In this document: positions 26,046 to 36,236 of the stretch, piece by piece
Numbering within the stretch: position 1 is the stretch's first letter
Layout of the letters: each line of letters begins with the position of its first letter
Assembly: GCA_028687035.1 (NCBI GenBank)
Contig: JAQUAX010000005.1
Span: forward strand, 124,001 to 188,000
Direction of reading: 5' to 3'
DNA length: 64,000 nucleotides
Source: Dechloromonas sp.
GTDB taxonomy: Bacteria > Pseudomonadota > Gammaproteobacteria > Burkholderiales > Rhodocyclaceae
Position numbers and translations under genes: made by a program
The notes under the pieces: model-generated
What the model was told of the DNA's origin: nothing
Seen by the model: only the letters and a program-made list of their open reading frames with translations
Database searches by the model: none

Positions 26046-27460
26046 CGGGAGGCGGGGCGCTTGATGTCGAGCACGAAACGTCCCCCGTCGGCGGGATCGG
26101 GCGACCGGATGGTCCGGACGTTCAGCGTCCGCTCGAGCGCAAGTTCATCGACGAAATGCCTGAACGGGGCAGGCGTCGTTCCCGAACTGCGGTGGCGGCC
26201 GAGCAATTGCGTGCTGTCCGCGGTCGACCCCGCGTCGTCGGCATTTTTCCATTCGAGTGCATCGATCGTGATTTCCGGATGGCGGTCGAGTACCCGGGCG
26301 ATCGCCGGCCAGGTTTCATCCGGCGTGCGTTGCCGGCGCAGCAGGCCGTCCCGTTCGGCGAGCCGGGCGCGCAATGTGTCGGCCGGCATCTCGAGAACCG
26401 TCAACCCGGCAAGCACGGTCTGGCGCTCGGCCGCGAAGGTCGCTGCCGCGCCGGTCAGCGAATCGGCGTCGCGACGCATCGCTGCCGCTTGCTGGTTCGC
26501 CCAGCCGGCGGCCAGCATGCCGCCCGCCACTGCGGTCAGGCCGATGCCGTAGGCGATGCGCTTCAGGCGGTGCAGGCGGTCGAAGGCGCGCAGCGTGGCG
26601 GGAGCATATTGAAGGCGGGGCGGACGGCGGGCGAGCAGTGCCAGCAGCAGGTCGCTGCATTCCGTCGACTGAGGCGGGTCCGGCAGGCGCAACCGGGTCG
26701 CCGCGGTGAGCGTGTCGGTGACCCGGACTCTGATCGCCGGGCGCTTCTGTTCCCGGAAAGCGGACTCGATCGCACCAGCCAGCGCCGGCGGGGCCAGCCA
26801 GTCGATCTCCAGCGGATCGTCGCTCCGGATCAGGCGCTGGCCGAGCAGGAAAAGCTGCAGGCGTCCGCTTTCCTCGACGAGACTGCGCGCGATCCCGGCC
26901 GGTTCGGCGGACGGTAGCGGCATGGACCGGGTAAAGCGCGGCAGTCCGTCGACCAGCCAGTTCTGGCGCACCCAGCCTGCCTCGACGGTGCATAGCAGGC
27001 CGGCGGATCCGGTCTCGCCGAGCCGTTCGCGCAGTGCGCCTGCCAGCAGCGCACAGCCGTGGATGCCGGCGATGCGCGCTTCGCTGCCGGTCAGCGCGGC
27101 GAGCCAGGGGCGGACGCTTTCCGGCGGGGAGATGGCTGCGCACAGGATGTCCTCGCTGTCGCCTGAGCGGCCGAGCGGCACCGTCAGGCTCAGCTCGCTG
27201 CCGGGAAAGCGCTTGCCCAGGCGGCGGGCGATCAGGTTTTGGCGGTCGACGCCGCGCAGGCGAGGAATTCGTTCCGTGACCAGGCTCTCTTCGGCGATAT
27301 CGAGCAGCAGCCGGAAGCGCTTGTTCGAGTGGATGCTCAGGTAGCGAACGAAACCTGCGATGTCGTCGGTCGCGAAGCCGTCTTCCCGGTGCAGGCGGCC
27401 GCCTTTCCAGGCATGGGCAGTCAGGCCGCAGGCGTTCAGGTGGAGCAGCCGGAGGCTCAC
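26042..27460 (-). CDS. GspL-like fusion of PilM-like and PilN-like domains
   Basis: 472 residues. The first 300 resemble a degenerate actin-like PilM/GspL cytoplasmic domain. A membrane span follows (about 312-332, YGIGLTAVAGGMLAAGWA), then a coiled coil and a ferredoxin-like PilN domain. In classical type IV pili these are two genes; here they form one chain, as in GspL of type II secretion. The start is GTG 27460, overlapping the GspF-like stop (GTGA). It likely binds the GspE-like ATPase. The family link is by architecture and position; sequence identity is low. Confidence 0.7.
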   Translation of the reverse strand: MSLRLLHLNACGLTAHAWKGGRLHREDGFATDDIAGFVRYLSIHSNKRFRLLLDIAEESLVTERIPRLRGVDRQNLIARRLGKRFPGSELSLTVPLGRSGDSEDILCAAISPPESVRPWLAALTGSEARIAGIHGCALLAGALRERLGETGSAGLLCTVEAGWVRQNWLVDGLPRFTRSMPLPSAEPAGIARSLVEESGRLQLFLLGQRLIRSDDPLEIDWLAPPALAGAIESAFREQKRPAIRVRVTDTLTAATRLRLPDPPQSTECSDLLLALLARRPPRLQYAPATLRAFDRLHRLKRIAYGIGLTAVAGGMLAAGWANQQAAAMRRDADSLTGAAATFAAERQTVLAGLTVLEMPADTLRARLAERDGLLRRQRTPDETWPAIARVLDRHPEITIDALEWKNADDAGSTADSTQLLGRHRSSGTTPAPFRHFVDELALERTLNVRTIRSPDPADGGRFVLDIKRPASR

Positions 27461-28653
27461 GACCTGACCCTCGAGATCACGTCATACAGCGGCGAGAACA
27501 GCGCCAGCATGATCCAGCCGAGCAGCACCCCGAGGATCAGGGTCAGTAGCGGTTCGAGCATGGCCTGCATCCGGCCGACCGACTCGCGGACATCGCGGTC
27601 GTAGAAATAGGCGACGGTACGCAGCGCCTGGTCGAGTCCGCCGGTGCTTTCGCCGACATGCAGCATCCGGATCACCAGCGAAGGGAAGAGGCGGGCCGTG
27701 CCGAAAGAAGCGGCGATGCCGCCGCCGTCGCGGATGGCCCGGGCAACCTCGCCGAGCGCCTGGTCCAGCGCGCGGTTGCCGACGACCCGGCGAGTCGTCT
27801 CGATCGCCTCCAGCACCGGAATCCCGGCGGCGTAGAGCAGCGCCAGGGTATTGCTGAAGCGGCACAGCACGATTTTGCTCAGGATGGGGCCGAACAGCGG
27901 CAGGCGCAGCATCCACCGGTCGACGCGTTCCCGGAAGCCCGCGCTGTGCCGGAAGAGCAGGCCTCCGGTCAGCGGCGCGGCGACGGCCAGCGCGGCGAGC
28001 GCCGGCCATCCGGCGCCGAGCAGGTCGGACAGTGCGAACAGCAGCCGGGTCTGCAGCGGCAGTTCTTCGCCCATGTTCGAAATGAACAGCTTCAACTGGG
28101 GCACCATGAAACCGATCAGGAAACCCGCGGCCGCAACGACGACCACGGCCAGCAGCGCCGGGTAGATCAGCAGGCGGCGCGTCGTCGCCAGCAGTTCGTC
28201 TTCCCATTTGAGCGCCTCGCCGAGCCCCGCCAGCACCTCGGGCAGGCGGCCGCTGGTCTCACCGGCTCCGATCAGGCTGAGCATGACGTTGCCGAATGCC
28301 CCGGATTGCGCCGCCATGGCTTCGGACAGGCTCATGCCGCCGCCGATGCCGTCGATGATTCCGGAGAGGACGCATTGCAAGCGGGGATCCGTCTCGGTGT
28401 CGAGCAGGTCGGCGAGGATGTCGAGCACGGGGACGCCTGCGCGCAGCATGTGCTCGAGGTTGAAGCACAGCGTGATCAGCCGGCGGCGCGGAATGCGTCC
28501 GCTGGCAGCGAAATGCAGGCGGATCGGCCGGGCGCGCAGCAGTTCGAGGTGCTGGCGGGAAAGCCGGCCTTCGAGTTCAGTCAGGCCACCGGCTTCGGCC
28601 CGGCCATCCAGGCGTCGTCCCCAGGGATCGATGGCGCGGTAGTCGTACAGCAT
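27457..28653 (-). CDS. GspF/PilC/MshG-type platform protein
   Basis: 398 residues with two GspF domains (about 70-190 and 270-392), each ending in hydrophobic helices. Family motifs are FNLEHMLRAGVPVLDILADL, GAGETSGRLPEVL and HVGESTGGLDQALRTVAYF. It sits in the inner membrane and couples ATPase motion to pilin extraction. The start MLYDYRAIDPWGRR lies 2 bases after the ATPase stop; longer in-frame starts overlap the ATPase gene. It differs clearly from the pilC product at 43.1-44.4 kb. Confidence 0.9.
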   Translation of the reverse strand: MLYDYRAIDPWGRRLDGRAEAGGLTELEGRLSRQHLELLRARPIRLHFAASGRIPRRRLITLCFNLEHMLRAGVPVLDILADLLDTETDPRLQCVLSGIIDGIGGGMSLSEAMAAQSGAFGNVMLSLIGAGETSGRLPEVLAGLGEALKWEDELLATTRRLLIYPALLAVVVVAAAGFLIGFMVPQLKLFISNMGEELPLQTRLLFALSDLLGAGWPALAALAVAAPLTGGLLFRHSAGFRERVDRWMLRLPLFGPILSKIVLCRFSNTLALLYAAGIPVLEAIETTRRVVGNRALDQALGEVARAIRDGGGIAASFGTARLFPSLVIRMLHVGESTGGLDQALRTVAYFYDRDVRESVGRMQAMLEPLLTLILGVLLGWIMLALFSPLYDVISRVRS

Positions 28654-28655
28654 GC

Positions 28656-30353
28656 TCAGCGGGGCAACCCGAGGTCGACGACGCGGGCCAGTTCGGCCAG
28701 CGAGGTGTCGCCGGCGCGCACGCGGCGCAGGCCGTCGCCGGCCAGCGGCCGGAAGCCGCGCTCGATGGCTGAGCGCCGGATCGACGACAGCGGTGCATGT
28801 CCGGCGATGAGTTCGTCGAGCGCCGGGTCGATCGGCAGGATTTCGAGGATCGCCAGCCGGCCGCGATAGCCCTGGAAGTCGCAGTGTTCGCAGCCGGCGG
28901 GGCGGAACAGCGTCAGGCCGGCCGCCGCTCCCGGCCCGAACAGCGCGGCCTCGTCGCCGGGGGCGACGTAGGGCGTGCGGCAATGCGGGCATAGGCGGCG
29001 GACCAGGCGCTGGGCAACGATGCCGATCAGGTTGCCGGCCAGGATATCCGGCCGGATGCCGATGTCGAGCAGGCGCGGCAGGGCGCCCAGCGCCGAGTTG
29101 GCGTGCAGCGTCGAATACACCTGGTGCCCGGTCAGTGCCGCGCGAAAGGCCATTTCCGCGGTCTCCGCATCGCGGATCTCGCCGATCAGGATGACGTCCG
29201 GGTCCTGTCGCATCATCGAACGCACGCCGCCGGCGAAGTCGAGTTTGACGGCTTCGCCGACCGAGGTCTGGCGCAGCAGCGGGAGCGGGTATTCGACCGG
29301 GTCCTCGAGGGTCATGATGTGGATTCCCTCGTGATTGATGTGGCCGAGCAGCGAATACAGCGTCGTCGTCTTGCCGCTGCCGGTCGGTCCGGTGACCAGA
29401 ATCATGCCTTCCGGCCGCGCGATCATCCGCTTCAGCTGTACCAGGTGGTCGTCGGCCAGGCCCAGGCGGTCGATCGGGACGATGCCCTTCTGGCGGTCCA
29501 GGATGCGCAGCACGATGTTTTCGCCGTGCAGCGTCGGCTGGCTGGCGACGCGAAAGTCGATCGCCCGACCGGACACCGTCAGGCTGAAGCGCCCGTCCTG
29601 CGGTGCGCGCATCTCGGCGATGTTCATCCCGGCCAGCACCTTCAGGCGAACCGTCATTGCCGGCCAGGCGGCCCGGTGCAGCGCGCGTATCTGGCGCAGC
29701 ATCCCGTCGATCCGGTAACGGATGCGCAGGAAACCGGCCTCCGGCTCGAAATGGATGTCCGAGGCTTCCCGGCGCACCGCATCGGCGAGCAGGGCGTCGA
29801 TCAGGCGGACCACGGGCTGGCGGAATTCATCGTCCGCGGTCGACGGGGCATCGGCGTCGATTTCCCCGGTTTCGATCTCGCGCAGGATGCCGTCGATCGA
29901 CAGTTCGAAACCGTAGTGCCGGTCGATTGCCTGGTCGAGATCGGATTCGCCGGCCAGTACGGTCTCGATCCCGGTGCCGGCAGGCAGCTGGTAGCGCACG
30001 CGGTCGATGCCGATCAGGTCGTTGCTGTCGGCGACTGCGAGCAGCAGGTGGCGCCGTTCGGCATCATAGGCCAGCGGCAGCAGGCGGTAGCGCTTGGCCA
30101 GTTCCCGCGGGACCTGTGCGATAGCCTGGGGATCGACCGCGACGTGCGCGAGGTCGACGCTGCGCTGGCCGAGCGCTTCCGACAGCGCGTCGCGCAGTAT
30201 CGTCTCGCTGAGAAAGCCGAGGGCGACCAGCAGCTTGCCGATCGGCAACTGGCGTCTGGGTTGTTCGTGCAGCGCGATGCGCAGCTGGTCGTCCGAAATC
30301 AGGCCGCGTGCGATCAGCGACTGGCCGAGCGGCAGCGGCCGGTTCGTCGTCAT
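28656..30353 (-). CDS. GspE/PilB/MshE-type assembly ATPase
   Basis: 565 residues. The N-terminus carries two MshEN-like repeats (PLGQSLIARGLISDDQLRIA and PIGKLLVALGFLSETILRDA), a motif family known to bind c-di-GMP in MshE, though the leading Arg of RLG is replaced. The ATPase half has Walker A GPTGSGKTTT, an Asp box, Walker B MRQDPDVILIGEIRD, and a zinc tetracysteine (CPHC, CEHC). It powers pilus or pseudopilus assembly. It overlaps the TPR gene by 4 bases. No PilT-like retraction ATPase is nearby. Confidence 0.93.
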   Translation of the reverse strand: MTTNRPLPLGQSLIARGLISDDQLRIALHEQPRRQLPIGKLLVALGFLSETILRDALSEALGQRSVDLAHVAVDPQAIAQVPRELAKRYRLLPLAYDAERRHLLLAVADSNDLIGIDRVRYQLPAGTGIETVLAGESDLDQAIDRHYGFELSIDGILREIETGEIDADAPSTADDEFRQPVVRLIDALLADAVRREASDIHFEPEAGFLRIRYRIDGMLRQIRALHRAAWPAMTVRLKVLAGMNIAEMRAPQDGRFSLTVSGRAIDFRVASQPTLHGENIVLRILDRQKGIVPIDRLGLADDHLVQLKRMIARPEGMILVTGPTGSGKTTTLYSLLGHINHEGIHIMTLEDPVEYPLPLLRQTSVGEAVKLDFAGGVRSMMRQDPDVILIGEIRDAETAEMAFRAALTGHQVYSTLHANSALGALPRLLDIGIRPDILAGNLIGIVAQRLVRRLCPHCRTPYVAPGDEAALFGPGAAAGLTLFRPAGCEHCDFQGYRGRLAILEILPIDPALDELIAGHAPLSSIRRSAIERGFRPLAGDGLRRVRAGDTSLAELARVVDLGLPR

Positions 30354-31066
30354 GGCCGAACTCCGGTCGGCTCGAGTTCGCTCAGGCGGCGCTGCACGGC
30401 GGCGCTGCCGAAGGCGGCGGAGCGTTCGCCGGCAGCGGCGAGTGCGGCGCGGTAGTGGCGGACCGCTTCCGGAAGACGGCCGGCATGGTCGAGCGCGACG
30501 GCCAGGTTGTACAGGTAGTCCGGAGTCGCCGGATCGCCGCTGCTGGCTTCGCGGAAGGCCAAGGCAGCCTCGGGCCAGCGCTGCTGCCGGGCGTACAGGT
30601 TGCCCAGTGCGAAATGCAGCGGCGGGCTGTCCGGGTGCAGGTGAAGCGCCCGTTTGATCCGGCTTTCTGCCTGCGGCGAGGAGCTTCCGGCGACATTGGT
30701 CCGCGCTGCCAGTACGATGGGATCGGCCGGCGCGGCCTGTTCGGCCCGGACCAGCCAGTGCGCGGCCGCCTCCCGTCGTCCGGCATGATGCTCGATGGTC
30801 GCCAGGGCGATCAGACTGTCGGCATCCTGCGGGTTGCGTCCGACCGCTCGGGTAAAGGCGGCGCGGGCGGCAGCCCAGTTTCCGTCGCGGAGGGCTGCGC
30901 GACCGAGGCGGTGATCCGGATCCAGGACGCCCGCTTCAGTTGCGTCGTGAGGCAGGGGCGTTTCGGCGCGACACGGCGGGCTGAAAAGGGTTGTCGCGAC
31001 GACCAGCGCCATCCAGCACGCGAACCTCGCCCGGACCGCGAAGTAGCGACGTGGCGGGCGATCCAT
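30350..31066 (-). CDS. Secreted TPR protein (MshN-like)
   Basis: 238 residues. An N-terminal hydrophobic signal or anchor (about 12-32) precedes four to five TPR-like helical pairs: NWAAARAAFTRAVGRNPQDA, HHAGRREAAAHWLVRAEQAA and GRLPEAVRHYRAALAAAGE. Position between secretin and ATPase genes matches MshN of MSHA loci, a TPR protein thought to assist assembly. It is linked to the ATPase gene by a 4-base overlap and lies 9 bases after the secretin stop. Confidence 0.75.
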   Translation of the reverse strand: MDRPPRRYFAVRARFACWMALVVATTLFSPPCRAETPLPHDATEAGVLDPDHRLGRAALRDGNWAAARAAFTRAVGRNPQDADSLIALATIEHHAGRREAAAHWLVRAEQAAPADPIVLAARTNVAGSSSPQAESRIKRALHLHPDSPPLHFALGNLYARQQRWPEAALAFREASSGDPATPDYLYNLAVALDHAGRLPEAVRHYRAALAAAGERSAAFGSAAVQRRLSELEPTGVRP

Positions 31067-31075
31067 CGGGCATCC

Positions 31076-32854
31076 TCAGCGGCCAGGCCCGGCCGCCAGC
31101 GGACGGGCGTGCTCGGGCGGATCGAAGAAATCCGGGCCGGGCAGGAAGCTGTTCAGGCGGGCATAGTCGCCGTGCATTCCCGTTTCCCTGACGACCTGCG
31201 GGCGCAGGAAGATCACCAGTTCGGTCTTCGCCGCCTGGTTGTTCCGGTTGTTCAGCAATTCCCCGGCGACCGGCAACTGTCCGAGCAGCGGGACGCGCTG
31301 GTTGCGGTAGTCGATGCGGTCTTCCATCAGCCCGCCGAGCACCGCGGTGTTGCCGCTGGCAACGCGCATCACCGATTCGATTTCGCGGGTACGGATCACC
31401 GGGACGTAGTTGGCGATGTTGTTGCGCAGCAGCTCCGGATTGGGATCGGCGATTTCCCGGGCGACGCTGGTCACGGTTGGCCGGATGTTCAGGATCACGT
31501 TGTCGCTGTCGCTGATCTGCGGCGTCACGCTGACGACCAGGCCGACCGATACCGACTGCGGTGTCGTCGTGTAGGTCGTGGTCGTGCCGACATTGGCGGT
31601 CGTCGTCGTGTCGGCCTTGACGTTGAAATAGACGTAGTTTTCGACGACCTTGAGCAAGGCCGTCTGGTGGTTGAGGACGGACAGTCGCGGACTCGAGAGC
31701 ACGCGCGCATCCCCGTAGCTGGCCAGCAATGTGATCAGCGCGTCGGGATTGCCGTCCCGGGCATACTGGAAATTGAACGCGTTCTTGGTCAGCGCGTTGC
31801 CGAGAAAATCGAGCTGGCCGCCGCCGACCAGCTGGCTCCAGTTGATGCCCTGCTCGTAGCCGTCCTTCAGCGCGACCTCGACGATCGTCGCCTCGATCAG
31901 CACCTGGCGGTTTGCCGAATCGATGATCCGGTCGAGGAATTCCTGGACCCGGTCGTGCTGGCGGAGTGTGGCGCGGACGGTGACGATGCCGCCTTCCGGA
32001 TTGACGATCACCGATGCCGCCTCGCGATAGGTATTGCGGCGGATCAACGAATTGCCGGTGGCCTGCAGCGACGATCCCGGATTCGGATTGATCTGCAATG
32101 CGCTGGCCAGTGCCTGTGCGGCCCGCTGGCCGCTGCCCTGAGGCAGTGCAGCGGCGCCGGAGGCGGTTTGCGAGTTGCTCTGTTCGACCAGGGTTTCGCT
32201 GGAGCCTTCGGGAAGCAGCTTGTCGTTCTCGCGCAGGATGTCCTGGATGTTGCGCTCGAGCGCTTCCCAGAATTGATTGTGGGCCGAATTCTCGATGCGC
32301 GTGTTCGAGACGTTGCTGGTGGCGGAAGGGGCCGGTGCGTTGCCGGGGGCGCTCGGGCCGGCGGTGGCGATCTGCATGTTGGTCGAGATCGTGCCGCTGA
32401 CCTTGCGTGCGACATTCATGTAATCGACCTTGTAATGCCTCAGGAACGGCCGGTCGGGCAGGAAGGACAGGTTCCGGCCGTCGAGTTCGAAGCGGGTGCC
32501 GGTCTGGCGCGCGATGCGCTCGAGAAGTTGCGGTAGCGTCTGGTCAACCGCGTTCAGCGTCACGTTTCCGGAAACGCCGGGGTGGAGGTCCAGATTCATC
32601 CCGCTGTCGCGGGCCAGTCCGAGCAGCAATTCGGGCAATGGAACGTTGTTGACCGCGACGCTGTAGGTCTCGGCCTGGGGTGCCGGGCGGGCTGGAGGAA
32701 GGGCCAGGGGAACGGCGACCGGGGGCGGGATGCTGCCCCCGACCGGCGAATCGTCTGCATGTAGGTGAGCGCGCACGCCCTGTTGCGGCGTCGGTACGGC
32801 GCAGGCCGCGAGACTCAGTGCGGCCAGGCAGGAACATGCAGATCCGGTGCGCAT
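31076..32854 (-). CDS. MshL/PulD-family secretin lipoprotein
   Basis: 592 residues. The signal peptide ends in lipobox LAAC (Cys18), so it is an outer-membrane lipoprotein. A Pro-rich linker, an STN-like domain (about 60-140), N-domains and a C-terminal secretin domain follow. Typical segments are VLIEATIVEVALKDGYEQGI and the end GLMEDRIDYRNQRVPLLGQLP. A Ser/Gly/Gln-rich insert (about 180-260) may be a periplasmic loop. It forms the gated outer-membrane pore of the pilus system and is the first gene of the operon. No strong ribosome site precedes ATG 32854. Confidence 0.92.
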   Translation of the reverse strand: MRTGSACSCLAALSLAACAVPTPQQGVRAHLHADDSPVGGSIPPPVAVPLALPPARPAPQAETYSVAVNNVPLPELLLGLARDSGMNLDLHPGVSGNVTLNAVDQTLPQLLERIARQTGTRFELDGRNLSFLPDRPFLRHYKVDYMNVARKVSGTISTNMQIATAGPSAPGNAPAPSATSNVSNTRIENSAHNQFWEALERNIQDILRENDKLLPEGSSETLVEQSNSQTASGAAALPQGSGQRAAQALASALQINPNPGSSLQATGNSLIRRNTYREAASVIVNPEGGIVTVRATLRQHDRVQEFLDRIIDSANRQVLIEATIVEVALKDGYEQGINWSQLVGGGQLDFLGNALTKNAFNFQYARDGNPDALITLLASYGDARVLSSPRLSVLNHQTALLKVVENYVYFNVKADTTTTANVGTTTTYTTTPQSVSVGLVVSVTPQISDSDNVILNIRPTVTSVAREIADPNPELLRNNIANYVPVIRTREIESVMRVASGNTAVLGGLMEDRIDYRNQRVPLLGQLPVAGELLNNRNNQAAKTELVIFLRPQVVRETGMHGDYARLNSFLPGPDFFDPPEHARPLAAGPGR

Positions 32855-32943
32855 GGAGCATCAACTCGGGGTCACGGAAAGATTCCTTTGTTTTAGCACA
32901 AAGTCATTTTAATTTCCATTTGTCATGAAAAATTCCGGGCGAC

Positions 32944-32968
32944 AAAAAAGGCAGCCGAAGCTGCCTTT
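32944..32968 (-). terminator. Terminator of the cytochrome c4 gene
   Basis: On the leftward strand AAAGGCAGC-TTCG-GCTGCCTTT is followed directly by a T-run, a UUCG-capped Rho-independent terminator 23 bases after the stop. It separates cytochrome c4 from the secretin gene. Confidence 0.93.
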
Positions 32969-32990
32969 CCGGATGAAGCGGGTGTCAGTC

Positions 32991-33626
32991 TCAGCGCAGG
33001 CCGGCGGCGTACTCGGCAACGGCCTTGATTTCGACGTCGGACAGCTTGGCGGCGATCATGCGCATCATCTTTTCCGGATCGTTGGCACGCTCCTCGGCAC
33101 GGAAGGCCTTCAGCTGGGCCTCGGTGTATTCCGGGAACTGGCCGGCCAGCTTCGGGTACTGGGCGGGCAGGCCGGCACCGGCCGGGCCGTGGCAGCCGGC
33201 GCAGGCCGGAACGCCCTTCTTGAAGTCGCCCTGGCGCCACAGTTTCTGGCCCAGCGCGATCTTGCTCTCGTCCTTGGCAGCGGCCGGCTTGGCCTTCTGG
33301 CTGGCGAACCAGGCGGCGACGTTCGGAATTTCCTCGTCAGGCACCGTGGCAGCCATGCCGGCCATGATGGCGTTGTTGCGCAGCGCCGGCTTGCCGTCGA
33401 TCGACTTGAAGTTGCGCAGTTGCTTGGCGATGTATTCCGGAACCTGGCCTGCCAGATTCGGATTGGCGGAGGCCGGGCTGTTGCCGTCGGCGCCATGGCA
33501 GGCCGCACAAACGGTTTCGGCGATGACCTTGCCCTTGGCGGGGTCGGCCTTGGCGTGCGCTTCTTCGGAAGCGTGGGTGGCGAGACTGGTGGCGAGAAGA
33601 GTTGCCAATACCGCGGAACGGATCAT
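32991..33626 (-). CDS. Diheme cytochrome c4
   Basis: 211 residues. A Sec signal ends near ATHASEEA. Two c-type heme domains follow, with CAACH in the first half and CAGCH in the second, and a Met ligand candidate in each ([21 protein letters not shown]). The protein shuttles electrons from the bc1 complex to cytochrome oxidases in the periplasm. The start at ATG 33626 follows AGGAG with 7-base spacing. Divergent from engB, a typical betaproteobacterial arrangement. Confidence 0.93.
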   Translation of the reverse strand: MIRSAVLATLLATSLATHASEEAHAKADPAKGKVIAETVCAACHGADGNSPASANPNLAGQVPEYIAKQLRNFKSIDGKPALRNNAIMAGMAATVPDEEIPNVAAWFASQKAKPAAAKDESKIALGQKLWRQGDFKKGVPACAGCHGPAGAGLPAQYPKLAGQFPEYTEAQLKAFRAEERANDPEKMMRMIAAKLSDVEIKAVAEYAAGLR

Positions 33627-33734
33627 TTTCGGACTCCTAGTGCGCGTCCATGGGCGCTTTGGTCGGAACGGAAGTTTCAAACCTGCTATTCTATATCACT
33701 TCCCCTTCGACTAGTCGGGTCTTCCGAGTTTTTT

Positions 33735-34415
33735 ATGCCCTTGTTCCAGAAGGCGGTCTTTCATACGACCGTCGCCCATCTCCGCGACCTGCCTCGCGAT
33801 TCGTTATGCGAAGTGGCTTTTGCCGGACGCTCCAATGCCGGCAAGTCGTCGGCGATTAACACGCTGGCCGGCCGGACCCGGCTGGCTTTCGTCAGCAAGA
33901 CGCCGGGCCGCACCCAGCACCTGAACTATTTCACGCTGGCCGAAGGGAAGTACTTCGTCGACCTGCCCGGATACGGTTACGCCAAGGCGCCGGAGGAAAT
34001 CCGTTCGCAATGGGAAGGGCTGATCGGCCCCTATCTCAGCAAGCGGGATCAACTCGCCGGCCTGGTCGTCATCATGGACATCCGGCGGCCGCTGACCGAA
34101 CTCGACCGGCGGCTGATCGACTGGTTCCGGCCGACCGGCCGCCCGATCCACATCCTGTTGTCGAAGGCCGACAAGCTCAGCCGCCAGGAGCAGACCAAGG
34201 TCCTGCGCGAGGTCAAGGCGGAAATCGCCCGCTGGGGCGAGGGACAGTATTCCCTGCAGCTGTTTTCCAGTCTGAAGAAAACCGGCGTCGAGGAAGCCGA
34301 GACCGTGCTCGCCGGCTGGCTGGGGATCGAAAACAAGGCCCGGGAAAAGGCCCTGGAGGCCCTGGAAAACAAAGGGCCCCCGGATAAGGGGGGTCCGGGG
34401 GCCAAAATGCCTTAA
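33735..34415 (+). CDS. engB: Ribosome biogenesis GTP-binding protein YihA/YsxC
   Basis: 226 residues. G1 is [10 protein letters not shown]3 is DLPGYGYA, G4 is LSKADK. This essential GTPase acts in late 50S assembly. The start [20 protein letters not shown] is the usual one; longer in-frame codons read antisense through cytochrome c4. The last 20 residues are Gly/Pro/Lys-rich because the DNA there forms a strong hairpin. It precedes hemB. Confidence 0.93.
   Translation: MPLFQKAVFHTTVAHLRDLPRDSLCEVAFAGRSNAGKSSAINTLAGRTRLAFVSKTPGRTQHLNYFTLAEGKYFVDLPGYGYAKAPEEIRSQWEGLIGPYLSKRDQLAGLVVIMDIRRPLTELDRRLIDWFRPTGRPIHILLSKADKLSRQEQTKVLREVKAEIARWGEGQYSLQLFSSLKKTGVEEAETVLAGWLGIENKAREKALEALENKGPPDKGGPGAKMP
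34375..34403 (+). other. Strong stem-loop within the 3' end of engB
   Basis: GGCCCCCGGA (34375-34384) pairs with TCCGGGGGCC (34394-34403) inside the last codons. There is no T-tract, so it may stabilise the mRNA end or pause ribosomes rather than terminate. Confidence 0.5.
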
Positions 34416-34479
34416 CATCGTCAAGGCACCCGCTCAGGGAGGTGAAGCGGGAGACAGCGCGTGCCATCTAGTGTTCTGA

Positions 34480-35553
<1,074 letters not shown>

Positions 35554-35578
35554 TCCAGCGCGGTCTGCAGGCGAAAGG

Positions 35579-35596
35579 GGGCGGCTGCGGCCGCCC
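35579..35596. terminator. Hairpin between convergent hemB and slmA
   Basis: GGGCGGC-TGCG-GCCGCCC sits in the 51-base gap between the two stop codons. The T-tract is missing on both strands, so termination is only likely, not certain. Confidence 0.45.
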
Positions 35597-35604
35597 TCGG
35601 CATG

Positions 35605-36210
35605 TCAGATACCGGCCGGGGCCTGCGACAGGCAGGCGCAGTACAGCATCGGCCATTGGGCCGGCCACAGGGCCAGCGGTTCGCGGGCAAATCCGCTGCG
35701 CGCGTACTGTTCCCAACGCCCGACCACGTAGCAGCGCAGCAGGTTGGCCAGCGCGGCGAAGTCGGCGTCGGCTTTGAGCTGACACTGGGTGGCGGCGATG
35801 CGCAGCGCCTGCTTCAGGGCCGCCTCCAGCTTGTCGAGCAGCGCGTTGATCCGGGCCTGCAGACGCTCGTTCTCATGGACCAGGGCGTCGCCAGTCAACA
35901 CGCGGGTCATGCCGCGGTTCTTCTGGGCGAACGAAAGCAGCAGCCCGACGACGGCCTCGGCCTGGCGCAGGCCATCCTCCTCCTCGCCGGCGATCCGGTT
36001 GATGACGCCGAACAGGCTCTGCTCGATAAACTCGATCAGCCCTTCGAACATCTGCGCCTTGCTCGCGAAGTGGCGGTAGAGCGCCGCCTCGGAGCAATGC
36101 AGGCGCGCTGCCAGCGCGGCCGTGGTGATCCTTTCCCCCTGCGGGGCTTCCAGCATCGTGGCCAGCGTCTGCAGGATCTGCAGGCGGCGTTCGCCCGGTT
36201 TCGTCGCCAT
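35605..36210 (-). CDS. slmA: Nucleoid occlusion factor SlmA (TetR family)
   Basis: 201 residues (E. coli SlmA 198). The N-terminal helix-turn-helix reads ITTAALAARLHCSEAALYRHFASKAQMFEGLIEFIE, the SlmA signature. The C-terminal dimer and FtsZ-binding domain is complete. It blocks FtsZ rings over the chromosome when bound to DNA. ATG 36210 follows GGGAGGGGAT; an upstream extension is less likely. It is 26 bases after the HAD gene in the argB-HAD-slmA order. Confidence 0.92.
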   Translation of the reverse strand: MATKPGERRLQILQTLATMLEAPQGERITTAALAARLHCSEAALYRHFASKAQMFEGLIEFIEQSLFGVINRIAGEEEDGLRQAEAVVGLLLSFAQKNRGMTRVLTGDALVHENERLQARINALLDKLEAALKQALRIAATQCQLKADADFAALANLLRCYVVGRWEQYARSGFAREPLALWPAQWPMLYCACLSQAPAGI

Positions 36211-36236
36211 ATCCCCTCCCGATTTTGGTCGGAAAA

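Noticed and set aside
21298..32854. Classical type II secretion system
   Set aside because: No GspC, GspG-H-I-J set or GspN; the secretin, TPR and small partner genes are MSHA-like, and prepilins number only two plus the large protein.
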